A stretch of DNA of 64,000 nucleotides from SAR324 cluster bacterium (lineage in GTDB: Bacteria > SAR324 > NAC60-12): positions 243,468-307,467 of the forward strand of contig JANQJU010000020.1 of assembly GCA_028281495.1 (NCBI GenBank), written 5' to 3'. Shown here piece by piece: positions 17,805 through 27,723 of this stretch. The translations under genes were made by a program, and so were the position numbers. The notes under the pieces are model-generated. The model was given only the letters and a program-made list of their open reading frames with translations. It had not been told where the DNA came from and did no database searches. Within the stretch, counting starts at the first letter, position 1, and the number at the start of each line of letters is the position of its first letter.

Positions 17805-20309
17805 TTAAGCTGCTTTTACAGCTTGCTCTCGAGTCTGTGACGAAAAACGTTTGTTGAGCCAAATGATCAATGGGCTGGCAACGAAAATCGAAGAGTAAGT
17901 CCCGATGAGAATGCCAATCAAGAGAGCAAAAGAAAAATCGCTAATAATTGCGCCACCTAAAATAAACAAAGACAGAACAACAAATAGAGTTGTGACCGAA
18001 GTTAAAAAAGTACGACTGAGTGTTTCATTGATGCTTAGGTTGATGACTTCTTCCAGTGGCTTTTTTCGAAAGCGTCCCATATTTTCACGAATCCGGTCAA
18101 ACACCACGATGGTGTCGTTAAGCGAATAACCAACGACTGTGAGCAGGGCTGCAACGACGGCTAGAGAAAATTCTTTATCAAAGAGTGAAAAAATTCCCAC
18201 AACCACTAAAACATCGTGCACAAGAGTTACAATTGCACTCACGCCAAATTTCCAGTGAAAACGGAAACTCACGTAAACCAAAATCAAGGCTAGAGCGATA
18301 AGAATAGCATTAATAGCACTTTGCTTGAGTTCATCTCCAACCTTAGGGCCAATAGTTTCAACACGTCGAATTTCTGATCCAGAATATGCGGAACCCAGCA
18401 AAGCATTTAGGTTTTCAGTGAGTTTTTCTCCGGTACCAAGTTCACTGTCAACAGGTAGAGCCAATAGAACTTCATTATTTTCTGCCTCGCCAAAAGCTTG
18501 GAGGGTAAACGAGGGAAGGCCTTTATCTTTCAAGGTATCTCGCAGTTCGTCTAAGCTAACTTGTTGGTTAAATTGGATTTGAATATTGGTTCCTCCACGG
18601 AAGTCGATTCCGTAGTTCAAACCTTGATGCAATACAATGGATCCAACGCCCACCAAAATAATCACCGCTGAGAAAATCGCCGCGAATGTTCGTTTTCCAA
18701 TAAAATTAAGCGACAGGCCTGGTTTCAGGATAGATTGACCGATGCTCACTTCTTTCAGGTGTTTCCGGTTCAAATAAACCGCCTCAAACATGAAACGGGT
18801 TACTACGATGGCAGTAAACATACTGGCCAAGATCCCCACAGATAGGGTGATTGCAAAACCTTTAATAGGTCCTGTTCCAAACTGGAACAAAACAATAGCA
18901 CCAATAAGCGTGGTAATATTGGCATCTAAAATTGTTTGAAACGCTTTTCCAAAACCCTCGTTGACAGCTGCTCTAGGGTGACCAGAGCGTCTCAGTTCTT
19001 CACGGATCCGCTCAAAAATAAGCACATTGGCATCTACTGCCATCCCGATAGTGAGCACAATACCTGCCATTCCTGGTAGGGTTAGAGTCGCTCCAAATCC
19101 TGCTAAAATAGCAATGATTAGAATGATATTAAAAAGGAGTGCAAAATTGGCAAAGAGACCGGAGACACGATAGTAAATGGTCATAAAGATCAGAACAAAG
19201 ACGCCCCCAATCAACAAGGACATTAAACCTTGTTTTACTGAATCATCACCTAAACTTGCGCCGACTGTATGCTCTTCACGCACTTGAATGGGAGCTTTCA
19301 AAGCCCCTGACTTTAACACCAGGCCTAAGTTTGTGGCCTCTTGGGGTGTGAATTGACCTGTAATTTGAGCTTCCCCTCCCGTGATTGCTTCACGAATGAC
19401 CGGGGCAGATTGTACCTTCTCGTCCAATACGATTGCCAATCGGCGGCCTCGATTTTTACGAGTGATGCTAGCAAAGCGTTCTGTCCCGATTCCATCAAAT
19501 GACATGGAGACATAAGCTTGATTATACTGATCAAAATTAGCGCGCGCATCTCGAATGAATTCTCCACCAAGCACAGCCCGTTTTTCCAAAACGTATGGAA
19601 TGCGTTCCAAAATTTGACCATTCACCGGATCCACCACTTCTTCATAACGTAAAATGGAAGTAGCCCGGTTGTATGTTGTCGCCGTAGCGTAGTCGTCGAC
19701 AAGGTAAAATTTAAGAACAGCCTGTCGATTGATGATTTGCATTGCTTGATCACGATCTGTGATTCCTGGGAGTTGTATCACAATGCTGTTGTCTCCTTGT
19801 TTTTGGATAGTTGGTTCGCTGACACCCAAGCTATCAATGCGGTTTCGAAGCACCTCTAAAACTTGATCAACAGACTCTTGTTTGATCCTCTGCACTTCCT
19901 CTTCAAGAAGAGTGAAGGTGTATTGCTGACCCGACTGCTCTCGACTGTATTGTACTAAAAAGCGGTCATAGGGATCTGCATCGAGGTTAACCTGCTCGTT
20001 AGCAGGGAATTCCATAATCACTTGATTGACTTTGCTGTCTGATTCTACCGTGAGATAGTTGACTTGGTTGTCGAGAAATAAGTCCTCTAACTCTTGAGAA
20101 GTTCTTTCTACAACATCTGCAACTGCGGCATCGAGATCTACCTCCAAATCTAAATACATACCTCCTTGGAGGTCCAGACCCAAATTTACTTTATTCTCAA
20201 TACCTTGAGGGTCAGCATCGGTGAAATATGCTTGATAAGTGGGGGCCGTGAAAAAGAGTGCAATGGCCAAAACGGCGAAAATTAGTATGCCTTTCAGTCG
20301 TATATCCAT
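17805..20309 (-). CDS. secDF: Fused protein-export subunits SecD-SecF
   Basis: Proton-driven accessory of the Sec translocon. The first about 520 residues are SecD: one N-terminal membrane segment, the motif NLGLDLQGGMYL, a large periplasmic P1 domain and a five-helix bundle with GMAVDANVLIFERIREEL. The rest, to 834, is SecF: GIDFRGGT, a periplasmic loop and a five-helix bundle with GYSLNDTIVVFDRIRENM. In many proteobacteria these are two genes. Here one open frame covers both without a stop. yajC lies 37 bp upstream, the usual order. The conserved Asp and Arg of the transmembrane proton path are present in both halves. Confidence 0.96.
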   Translation of the reverse strand: MDIRLKGILIFAVLAIALFFTAPTYQAYFTDADPQGIENKVNLGLDLQGGMYLDLEVDLDAAVADVVERTSQELEDLFLDNQVNYLTVESDSKVNQVIMEFPANEQVNLDADPYDRFLVQYSREQSGQQYTFTLLEEEVQRIKQESVDQVLEVLRNRIDSLGVSEPTIQKQGDNSIVIQLPGITDRDQAMQIINRQAVLKFYLVDDYATATTYNRATSILRYEEVVDPVNGQILERIPYVLEKRAVLGGEFIRDARANFDQYNQAYVSMSFDGIGTERFASITRKNRGRRLAIVLDEKVQSAPVIREAITGGEAQITGQFTPQEATNLGLVLKSGALKAPIQVREEHTVGASLGDDSVKQGLMSLLIGGVFVLIFMTIYYRVSGLFANFALLFNIILIIAILAGFGATLTLPGMAGIVLTIGMAVDANVLIFERIREELRRSGHPRAAVNEGFGKAFQTILDANITTLIGAIVLFQFGTGPIKGFAITLSVGILASMFTAIVVTRFMFEAVYLNRKHLKEVSIGQSILKPGLSLNFIGKRTFAAIFSAVIILVGVGSIVLHQGLNYGIDFRGGTNIQIQFNQQVSLDELRDTLKDKGLPSFTLQAFGEAENNEVLLALPVDSELGTGEKLTENLNALLGSAYSGSEIRRVETIGPKVGDELKQSAINAILIALALILVYVSFRFHWKFGVSAIVTLVHDVLVVVGIFSLFDKEFSLAVVAALLTVVGYSLNDTIVVFDRIRENMGRFRKKPLEEVINLSINETLSRTFLTSVTTLFVVLSLFILGGAIISDFSFALLIGILIGTYSSIFVASPLIIWLNKRFSSQTREQAVKAA

Positions 20310-20346
20310 AAGAGTCCGCTTGTATTAAATTTATCAATGGAGAGGA

Positions 20347-20742
20347 TTATTTATCTGAAGATTCTTCAGCTTGTTCAGCTTTTTCGTTTTTGTCGCTCTT
20401 TTCGTTTTTCTTTGTATTGGTATCTTGGGCAAGGCGTGCAACTTGATGACGTTCCAGCTGGATGCGCACTTTGTCAGAGATTTCTAGGGTAATTACAGAT
20501 TCACCCAATTTGTATACGGTGCCAAAAACCCCACCATTGGTTACGACACGATCTCCTTTTTTGAGAGAAGCTAGCATTTCTTGGTGAGCTTTTTGCTTCT
20601 TCTGTTGAGGACGGATCAATAGGAAATAAAAAATGACAAAAATCAGTAATAACGGTGCCATTTGAATGAAGGTCGCACCAAGGCCACCTACTGCCGCACC
20701 ATCTTGGGCCATTGCATCTGGAACAAATGGAAACATGATCAA
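20347..20742 (-). CDS. yajC: Preprotein translocase accessory protein YajC
   Basis: Single-pass inner-membrane protein associated with SecDF. One membrane segment lies near residues 24-45, followed by the hallmark RPQQKKQK and the small cytoplasmic domain with GDRVVTNGG. The C-terminal about 20 residues are a Lys/Glu-rich tail with repeats of KNEK. The length of 131 residues is within the normal range, slightly long because of that tail. It directly precedes secDF in the same direction, which confirms the assignment. Confidence 0.95.
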   Translation of the reverse strand: MIMFPFVPDAMAQDGAAVGGLGATFIQMAPLLLIFVIFYFLLIRPQQKKQKAHQEMLASLKKGDRVVTNGGVFGTVYKLGESVITLEISDKVRIQLERHQVARLAQDTNTKKNEKSDKNEKAEQAEESSDK

Positions 20743-20959
20743 GCCTTAGAAGAGGTTAGAATTGCTTTGAAAATTTTTATGCAACTAATGATTTTTGAGA
20801 GAAAATAATCAAAACTAATCTTGATATCACGATTGGAGTCAAAAATCTACTGCTGAACCCAGAACAAATTCAACAAAATTGGCAATCAAGCTAAAAGTGT
20901 GATAGAAACCCAGCCAAATTTTTATTGAGCTACTTCTTTTTATTTTAGAACGAGCGTTT

Positions 20960-22084
20960 ATGCCTTCACAAAATTCGGTACCAATACCTAAAAAGGGTCG
21001 TGAAGCGAAAGTCGCGATTCAATGCAGTCATTGCGGAACAAAGTTTCGAGTAAAACGTTCCCGTTTGGAAGATGTTTCAAAGGTGAAATGCTCGAATTGT
21101 GGTCATGTTTTCAAAATTAAAATAGTCCCTCCTCGTAAAGCTGCATCTAGCACATCAGAGGAACAGGAAAAGGCTATTCTTTCTTCTGCCGACAAAGCAT
21201 ATTTTGAAGCGACCCACTTAGGAGATGAAAAAAATGAAGAGTTTTCTGAAATGGTATTAGATGACTCGGATAAGGAAGGTCTGTTCATGAAGCCAGGCGC
21301 TCCTCTTTCGAAAGATCAATCTCCGCAAGTCAATGACGTAGATCTAAGACTTTCAAAACTTTCGGATACCCTCAATGGATCATCAGCTTCCCGTGAGCCG
21401 CAAACGGATCCATTACCTCCTCCTGAACAATTTGAGCCTGCTTCATCTTCGGATGAAACAACAAGACCGTCTCAACGCTCTTCTAGTAAATTACCCATAG
21501 TAGAAGAAGAAGTGGATGAAGGGATCAATTGGGGAAAAATGACGGTTATTGTATTGTTGTTACTCACTGCATTTTTAGTGGTGGCTGGGGTAGGTATGTA
21601 TGGTGTTTTCAATGAACCTTCTATCTTGAATAAGATTCTTGGTACTCCCTTACATCAAGTAGAATTCAATGAGAAAAAAGGTCTTGCGATTAAGCGTGTG
21701 AAAAATATTCCTAGCCGTCAAACCCTACATGTCGTGAATGGAGAGTTAACTAATAAATTTTCTACTTCTGATGAGGTCAGTTGGATTCAACTCAAAGGAC
21801 TTGCTTTTGATGAGAATCGGCAAGTGGTAGAAACGTCTATTGTATTTGCAGGAAACGTTTTGCAAGAAGAAGAGCTGTCTACTTGGAGTCTTGAAAAAAT
21901 CAAAAAGTACTACAAATTCAATTCTGGAAAGAACAATTCGAATTTCAATTTAAAGGAAGGACAAGTTGTTCCTTTTCAAATCGTATTTTATGAGTCTGCC
22001 AATGTTTTGGCGAATGTAACAACGAAAATTGTGAGTTACGTCCGACGGAACAATCCGGTCTATGTACGGTCTGCTGAGGAATGA
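20960..22084 (+). CDS. Zinc-ribbon membrane protein with DUF3426-like C-terminus
   Basis: The protein has 374 residues. An N-terminal MJ0042-type zinc ribbon has Cys22, Cys25, Cys44 and Cys47 in two CxxC pairs. A long acidic, Ser/Pro-rich linker leads to one membrane segment near residues 195-217. The C-terminal half resembles DUF3426, including a stretch discussing VVNGELTNK and conserved beta-strand pattern. Such proteins are common in proteobacteria but have no established function. A cytosolic zinc finger linked to a periplasmic domain suggests sensing or scaffolding. It is divergent from yajC and convergent with the PBP gene (10 bp apart). Confidence 0.75.
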   Translation: MPSQNSVPIPKKGREAKVAIQCSHCGTKFRVKRSRLEDVSKVKCSNCGHVFKIKIVPPRKAASSTSEEQEKAILSSADKAYFEATHLGDEKNEEFSEMVLDDSDKEGLFMKPGAPLSKDQSPQVNDVDLRLSKLSDTLNGSSASREPQTDPLPPPEQFEPASSSDETTRPSQRSSSKLPIVEEEVDEGINWGKMTVIVLLLLTAFLVVAGVGMYGVFNEPSILNKILGTPLHQVEFNEKKGLAIKRVKNIPSRQTLHVVNGELTNKFSTSDEVSWIQLKGLAFDENRQVVETSIVFAGNVLQEEELSTWSLEKIKKYYKFNSGKNNSNFNLKEGQVVPFQIVFYESANVLANVTTKIVSYVRRNNPVYVRSAEE

Positions 22085-22094
22085 AGGAGTCGAT

Positions 22095-24506
22095 TTATAA
22101 CTCTAACTCTAAGTCATCCTCAGGCTGGTTTTCAGGCTGACTTTCGGTAATAACTTCAGACGGGCCGCATGTGAGGGAGAGGGAAGGATCTGCTGGAGGT
22201 TCGGAACCTCTTCGGAAGTGTTCGTAATAGGTCTCTTTATTGGGGTCGCATGGAGTAGCTCGACGCCCGGATTGATGAATCTTCACAGTAATAATATCAG
22301 GAGGCTGCACAAAGTTTTCTGTAGGAAGATTGGCAGTAGCGGCTTTCATAAATTGAAGCCAAATGGGAGCTGCTGCACGTGAGCCTGTCTCGCGTTTTCC
22401 CATAGTTTTGGGTTGATCAAAGCCAACATATACCCCTGTAAGCAATTGAGGGATATAGCCAATATACCAAGCATCCACACTGTCGTTAGTGGTTCCTGTT
22501 TTTCCAGCAGAAGGACGATCAAAGTATTGTCCTATTGCTCGCCTTGCCGTACCTCGCCGTACCACATCTTGCAGGACATTTGTCATTAAGAAAGCCGTCT
22601 CTTCTGGAATCACTTTTTTCGGTAGAGAATTATGCGACTCCAAAATTTTACCATCACGGTCTTCAATACGGGTGATGTAGATCGGATTAACCAAATTTCC
22701 TTGGTTGGCAAAAACACCATAGGCAAGCGTCATCTCTTGCAGAGTTGCAGAGAGTGAACCTAAGGAAAGGGTTAGATTAGCAACCATATCGGATTGAATT
22801 CCAAGCTTTCTAGCGTAACTGATCAGACGTTTAGGTGTTAAATCTTCCGCCAAACCAATAGTAGGCAGATTGAGGCTTTTCATCAGCGCCTCTCGGAAAG
22901 AAACGCTACCTAAAAGTTTATTGCCATAATTCTTAGGAGTCCACGTCTCTTCTTCTAAGTCATTTAATTTGACACCGGTTTTGTAATGCCGAGGGCTATC
23001 CACAAGCATACTGGAGAGTTTATAACCGGCATCAAGTGCCAGGCTATAAACAATTGGTTTAAAGGCAGAACCTGGTTGGCGTTTGGCTTGTGTGGCGCGA
23101 TTGAATTCACTGTCATCATATCTGTATCCACCTGACATGGCATAGACCTCACCATTGCGAGGGTCCACTGCGAGCAGCGCGCCATTGACTTTGGGATCTT
23201 GGTGTAAATGCAAACGAAATTGTTGAGCTTCATGGTCCCAGTCGATCAGCTTGACTGCTATCACATCGCCGATTTTCAAAAGTCGATTAGGTGATTTAAC
23301 AAAGATGGCCTCTTTATCTTTTTCCTTATGAGCAAGTTTCCATGTTTGAAGATGGTTCCATTCTAAGCGGCCTTGCGCATTTCCCAAATGAACGATTGTA
23401 GAAGGCTTACCGACCTGAGTCACTACACCTTGAATGATTTGCCCTAGAATCATTTGGTTTTTTTGCGTAATACGGCTGATCTCCCGTAAAGATGGAGTAC
23501 CTTCAGATTCCAAATGCTGCAAAGGGCCTCGGAATCCTTGGCGCTTGCTCAGTTCCAAAATACCTGCTTGGAGTGCTTCATGTGAATAAATTTGGTATTC
23601 TAGGTCCATGGCTAGGTGAACTTGTAATCCGCCTTTGTACAAAGTATCAGCACCGTATTTTTCCAAAAGATATCTGCGAACGTTTTCAACATAATAAGCG
23701 GTTGCCTCAGAAGTGCTGTCATAGATCTTTGTTAGGCGAACTGGAGCTTTGCTAGAAGCGAGCCGTTCTTCTTCACTAATAAAACCCTCTGCTGCCATTC
23801 GTCGTAGTACTAGATTCCGCCTTTCTTTTGCTCCTTCCGGATTCACTAACGGAGAATAGACGGAAGGTGCTGGTAATAAACCTACAAGAAGTGCACTTTC
23901 TGCTAAGCTCAATTCCTCAGTGTGCTTTCCAAAGTATCCTTGTGTAGATGCTTCAATACCTTCAGCATTACCGAGGAACACTTTGTTGAGATAAAGAGTG
24001 AGAATTTCTTCCTTAGTGAACTGACGTTCAATACGGAGTGCCAGTAAAATTTCCTTCAGTTTTCGAACCAATTTTTTCTCACGAGTGAGCAGGAACAGCC
24101 GAGCGGTTTGTTGGGTGAGGGTACTCGCACCTTCAACAAATCGTTTTGCCTTTAGATTCACCCAAAAGGCTTTTAGCATCCGTATAGGATCAATCCCAAA
24201 ATGATAGAAAAAACGAGTATCTTCGCTGGCGAGTAAAGCTTGAATGAGATGAGGAGGAACACTTTGGTAAGGAACGACAATACGACGATGAATGAATATT
24301 TCATCTACTTGGTTACCATGCCGATCATAGAGAGTCGTGGGCAGTGTATAATCGGGGTCGTGCAGCTCATCTAGGTTTTGCGGAAGCTCTTTATTGAGTT
24401 CGTAGAGATAGTAACCCACTCCGATACTTGCGACGAAACCGAGAATAAAACCCGTAATCGTAGTCCATTTGATGAATTTCCAGATCAAGCGAAATAATGT
24501 TTTCAT
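22095..24506 (-). CDS. Penicillin-binding protein 1A (bifunctional)
   Basis: Class A PBP with peptidoglycan glycosyltransferase and DD-transpeptidase activity. An N-terminal cytoplasmic tail and membrane anchor (about residues 14-36) are followed by GT51, with the catalytic Glu95 in LLASEDTRFF and the motif EGASTLTQQTAR. The transpeptidase domain has Ser480 in RQPGSAFKP, SLN in the next motif, and KTGTT. An OB-like domain lies between the two, as in E. coli PBP1A. The 803-residue length fits. The Glu-rich tail has two cysteines. The following minus-strand gene starts 10 bp upstream and may be cotranscribed. Confidence 0.93.
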   Translation of the reverse strand: MKTLFRLIWKFIKWTTITGFILGFVASIGVGYYLYELNKELPQNLDELHDPDYTLPTTLYDRHGNQVDEIFIHRRIVVPYQSVPPHLIQALLASEDTRFFYHFGIDPIRMLKAFWVNLKAKRFVEGASTLTQQTARLFLLTREKKLVRKLKEILLALRIERQFTKEEILTLYLNKVFLGNAEGIEASTQGYFGKHTEELSLAESALLVGLLPAPSVYSPLVNPEGAKERRNLVLRRMAAEGFISEEERLASSKAPVRLTKIYDSTSEATAYYVENVRRYLLEKYGADTLYKGGLQVHLAMDLEYQIYSHEALQAGILELSKRQGFRGPLQHLESEGTPSLREISRITQKNQMILGQIIQGVVTQVGKPSTIVHLGNAQGRLEWNHLQTWKLAHKEKDKEAIFVKSPNRLLKIGDVIAVKLIDWDHEAQQFRLHLHQDPKVNGALLAVDPRNGEVYAMSGGYRYDDSEFNRATQAKRQPGSAFKPIVYSLALDAGYKLSSMLVDSPRHYKTGVKLNDLEEETWTPKNYGNKLLGSVSFREALMKSLNLPTIGLAEDLTPKRLISYARKLGIQSDMVANLTLSLGSLSATLQEMTLAYGVFANQGNLVNPIYITRIEDRDGKILESHNSLPKKVIPEETAFLMTNVLQDVVRRGTARRAIGQYFDRPSAGKTGTTNDSVDAWYIGYIPQLLTGVYVGFDQPKTMGKRETGSRAAAPIWLQFMKAATANLPTENFVQPPDIITVKIHQSGRRATPCDPNKETYYEHFRRGSEPPADPSLSLTCGPSEVITESQPENQPEDDLELEL

Positions 24507-24516
24507 CGGTAGTATC

Positions 24517-25113
24517 TTAAGCAGAACGTGAGAGATTGGAAGGCGAATGAAGCTTCACCTGCTCGAATTTACTTTGAACAACTGCTTTCATACGCTGTCG
24601 TACTTCTTCAGAAAGTTGATCCAGGGAAAATTGTTTGCAGTATTCCTCAAAATCATCTTCATTGGGTTTAGGATATAAATTTAATAACATTTCCTTAAAA
24701 ATTTGGGCGTCTTTATGTTCCAAAGTACCAATTTCTGTTTCGCGGGTAGAATTTTTACGTAACGCCCCTTGGAATACCTCGGTAGAAGTATAAGACAATG
24801 GAATAAGTTTGCATTGACAAGTGTCATTACAGGGTAAAGGTGGAGCCGTTTTCAAACGAAAGTCTTCTCCAAACCGTAAGCCATCCAACCTAAAGCACTC
24901 TGGGGAGGTGTCCAGCATGATCGGTGTACGAACTTCGTAACCGGTAATGGTCGTAGTAGTAGGTTGCGGTGGGGTATACCGTTTGAAAATGCCTTTTTTT
25001 CGGATACGATGAAGCCAGTAAAGTAGCGAAAATGCTACAATAACTAGCAACACTTTTTCGTAAGGCATAAGGGGTGGAAGTAAAGAAGGATGGGAGTAAA
25101 ATGCTTTGAACAA
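24517..25113 (-). CDS. Membrane-anchored protein, unknown function
   Basis: This 198-residue protein is not recognised. There is one membrane segment near residues 20-36 followed by a basic stretch (RIRKKGIFKR), which suggests an N-out, C-in orientation with a cytoplasmic body. Residues about 95-103 contain CNDTCQCKL, a cluster of three cysteines that could bind metal. It lies 10 bp upstream of the PBP1A gene in the same direction, so a role near cell-wall synthesis is possible but not shown. Confidence 0.55.
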   Translation of the reverse strand: MFKAFYSHPSLLPPLMPYEKVLLVIVAFSLLYWLHRIRKKGIFKRYTPPQPTTTTITGYEVRTPIMLDTSPECFRLDGLRFGEDFRLKTAPPLPCNDTCQCKLIPLSYTSTEVFQGALRKNSTRETEIGTLEHKDAQIFKEMLLNLYPKPNEDDFEEYCKQFSLDQLSEEVRQRMKAVVQSKFEQVKLHSPSNLSRSA

Positions 25114-25211
25114 TTTTACAGAAATTGTCTCTATGGCTAAAGCAATTGTTTAGTTAGAAGTCTACAACCGCTATCAAAAAACGCAAGTAATCCTAAGCAA
25201 CGGAGAAGGTG

Positions 25212-25595
25212 ATGAACCGTAACGTGATTGCGATAATTGTGCTCCTCTGGCTGGGAGGAACTGTAAGCATTCAGGCACAGAATGAAGAAAAGGAGGGGAC
25301 TTCCTTTGAAGAGACCTCAAAGTCTTGTCAGGAATTGAAGAATCCACAAACAACCCAAGAAGTACTGGATCTAAAGCGGTGCCTGCGAGAACGTAAGCGC
25401 GCAAGACAAAGAGAACACGAGCAAAATCTGCGTAAACGCAGTTTTGAACGATCCAATGATTTGGTCAATAGCCGATTGGCTCCTTACTGCCTCCCTAATC
25501 GATCACAAAAAAGAAGATGTGACGATGTCCTTATTACAGATCCGAATACAGGAAAAACAGTTCCCCGGAGTCAGCTCAATCAACAGCAGCAATAG
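25212..25595 (+). CDS. Small exported Arg/Gln-rich protein
   Basis: Exported protein of 127 residues with a signal peptide ending near IQA. I use the ATG at 25212. The preceding GTG at 25209 would add one Met, and GGAGAAGG lies just upstream. The mature part has an Arg/Glu/Gln-rich helix, four cysteines (which could make two disulfides) and a Gln-rich C-terminus. Function unknown. It resembles in style, not in clear sequence, the small charged exported proteins near 13 kb and 37 kb. Confidence 0.55.
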   Translation: MNRNVIAIIVLLWLGGTVSIQAQNEEKEGTSFEETSKSCQELKNPQTTQEVLDLKRCLRERKRARQREHEQNLRKRSFERSNDLVNSRLAPYCLPNRSQKRRCDDVLITDPNTGKTVPRSQLNQQQQ

Positions 25596-25754
25596 AGGCA
25601 TAACTGGTGCTGCTTGACTTTACAATAGTGAAGGGTTATCCAACTTTCATTTTAACCCGCCTCTTGAAAGACATTCCTACCTGTTTTACAAGCCTGTTGG
25701 CTGAACCATCTGTTCTATACAAAACTTCTTTGTCTTTTCTAAGAATATCTCACT

Positions 25755-26501
25755 ATGAAGGCGTCTGTTGAATTGATTATAGAGCACTTAATTTTTAGTC
25801 CATTTGTATTTCTCCTCGGCTTGATCCTTATTCTTTTCTGGCCAAAGGCCTGGAAAAAAAAACAAAACACGAAATCAAAATGGTTAATAGGCCTATGGGG
25901 GATAGCACTTCTGCTAACCAGCACGTCATTTTTCCAAATATTCTCTTGGCCATTGAAGGAAAACACACCAGCCAACAATAAGCAAAAAGCGGATGCTATT
26001 GTGGTAGCAACGGCTGGGATTCATGAGTCCGGAGCTCCTTCCCCTGGGTCTACCATTAGAGCGCATACAGCAGCTCAGTTATATAAAGAAGGATTGGCAC
26101 CGCTGATTTTAGTAACAGGCGGAATCACACAACCTTACTCTTCACAGGTAGAAGCCAAGGGAATGAGGATCATTTTATTAGGAATGGGGGTTCCAGATAC
26201 AGCAATTTTAATCGAAAATAAATCAACCGATACCTATTTAAATGGAGTAATGAGTGCAAAGATTTTAGAGAAACGTGAGATAAAAAAGGTCTTATTAGTG
26301 ACCCATGATTATCATCTGTTAAGATTGACCTTAGTTTTTAAGAAACTAGGGTTTGATATCTATCCCTATGCAGCCAATTCAGCAACGAAACGGCCCGAGC
26401 CGTGGTGGCGTTATCTGGATTGGAACAACTTCAATAGACTCCGGACGATTGCTCACGAATATATTGGATTACTGGCGTATAAAGTGATGGGGTATATTTG
26501 A
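25755..26501 (+). CDS. DUF218 (YdcF/SanA/ElyC-type) membrane protein
   Basis: Two membrane segments (about residues 10-31 and 44-65) precede a DUF218 domain. Domain marks are DAIVVATAG, ILVTGG, ENKSTDTYLN and VTHDYHLLR, with the conserved His. In E. coli, relatives such as ElyC and SanA affect peptidoglycan synthesis at low temperature and vancomycin tolerance. The exact role here is unproven. At 248 residues it is typical of ElyC-like proteins. It is convergent with the STAS gene (12 bp apart). Confidence 0.82.
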   Translation: MKASVELIIEHLIFSPFVFLLGLILILFWPKAWKKKQNTKSKWLIGLWGIALLLTSTSFFQIFSWPLKENTPANNKQKADAIVVATAGIHESGAPSPGSTIRAHTAAQLYKEGLAPLILVTGGITQPYSSQVEAKGMRIILLGMGVPDTAILIENKSTDTYLNGVMSAKILEKREIKKVLLVTHDYHLLRLTLVFKKLGFDIYPYAANSATKRPEPWWRYLDWNNFNRLRTIAHEYIGLLAYKVMGYI

Positions 26502-26513
26502 GTGAGAAGGAAG

Positions 26514-26861
26514 TTACACTTGCATTGCAGAAATGGCACGATCTTCACTGTCATAAATTTTAATTAACTGATCTAGCTTTGTTGCATTGAAAACATTGAG
26601 GTTTAGCTTATTTAGACAACACAAACCAAACGATATATTCTGATCCTTAAAACGCTTGAACAAAGAAACCATAAAGCCAACACCGGAGGAATCAATGCGT
26701 GTCATTTTATCGCAATTGATCAAAACTCCTTGGGTTGCTGATGTTTCGATCAAAGAAGTTAAGTAATTTTTCCCTTCCTCTACAGCATCAAGTGCGAACA
26801 TTCCGTCAATCGCAACGATTAGCAGGTTGTTATGAATGCGAGAATCAAAAGTTGTGTTCAT
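26514..26861 (-). CDS. STAS-domain anti-sigma factor antagonist-like protein
   Basis: Single STAS domain of 115 residues, like SpoIIAA/RsbV. The phosphorylatable serines Ser58-Ser59 sit in RIDSSGVGF, which is the standard position. In such systems an anti-sigma kinase phosphorylates this Ser and a PP2C phosphatase reverses it. No kinase, phosphatase or sigma factor gene is adjacent, so it is an orphan partner here. It has the usual beta-alpha pattern. The gene stands alone between convergent and co-directional neighbours. Confidence 0.85.
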   Translation of the reverse strand: MNTTFDSRIHNNLLIVAIDGMFALDAVEEGKNYLTSLIETSATQGVLINCDKMTRIDSSGVGFMVSLFKRFKDQNISFGLCCLNKLNLNVFNATKLDQLIKIYDSEDRAISAMQV

Positions 26862-26998
26862 CTTCCCCCCTTTTTTCTGAAAAACCCCCTAATAGCTCTA
26901 TCAGATTAATACTAAAATATAGGTAAGCCTGTCTTGGGTGTATCACCCCATTTTTGGAATCGCAAGCAGTACCCAATCCAGAGCAGTATTGACGGAGG

Positions 26999-27631
26999 TT
27001 AGCGGCTCAAGCGCTGCATTCTCCGTATATGGTTTTCATGAACCATATTGATGATTTTCATCCATTCCTGAACCCGATCATCTTGTCCTCCAAATTGATC
27101 TGGATGATATTTTTTAATCAACTGCCGGTATTCAGGTTTGACGTCTTTATATCGTAATGTTTTGAACCGCCTGATATCCTGTCTGAATTCTTTTTCACTA
27201 GGCAGCTTGATGGATGGTTCTAATGTAGGGATTTCTGGGGGAACCGTTGATGGAGATAGAGAAGGATGCTTTTGAGCAACAGAAGCCTTTGTTTTCTCAG
27301 CAAAGGTAGTATGCACCGATTGCTTGTATTCAAGAGAGTTTTTATTGAATTGTAAGAAGCAGGTTGAATCTTGTTGACCAACAGCATCAGAGAGTGGAGG
27401 TGTGGGTTCCGTAGAGATGTCTTGCTGATGACTCGCTTGAGATGTTTTTGGCTGAGGGTGAAGGAATTCTTCCAAACGCACCGGACGAAATTTAGAACCA
27501 ATATAGAGATGGCGTTCAATCCCATCAATCATGGCAGAAGCAAACCAGAAAGGAGGTAGCTCTTTGCCTGCTTGGCAAGACGGATGCGGTTCTTGAGAAT
27601 AAGTAATACTGATTGTGGTGGCGTCCTGCAT
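26999..27631 (-). CDS. C-terminal J-domain protein
   Basis: I place the start at the ATG at 27631, preceded by AAGG. A longer frame begins at a TTG at 27670 and adds 13 residues. The last about 65 residues form a short J domain. It contains RYKDVKPEYRQLIKKYHPD and the invariant HPD loop, then QFGG. J domains recruit and activate DnaK-type chaperones. The N-terminal 140 residues are low-complexity (Ser, Pro, Gln, Thr) and not recognised, so the client is unknown. A C-terminal J domain after a linker is also seen in other DnaJ-like co-chaperones. Confidence 0.75.
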   Translation of the reverse strand: MQDATTISITYSQEPHPSCQAGKELPPFWFASAMIDGIERHLYIGSKFRPVRLEEFLHPQPKTSQASHQQDISTEPTPPLSDAVGQQDSTCFLQFNKNSLEYKQSVHTTFAEKTKASVAQKHPSLSPSTVPPEIPTLEPSIKLPSEKEFRQDIRRFKTLRYKDVKPEYRQLIKKYHPDQFGGQDDRVQEWMKIINMVHENHIRRMQRLSR

Positions 27632-27723
27632 TATGACCTTGTTTTGTTTAATATTTAGAACACTTATCAAATAATGCTAAAAAACTGGTTTGATAGAAGT
27701 GCAATTCAAAATCAGGACCACTT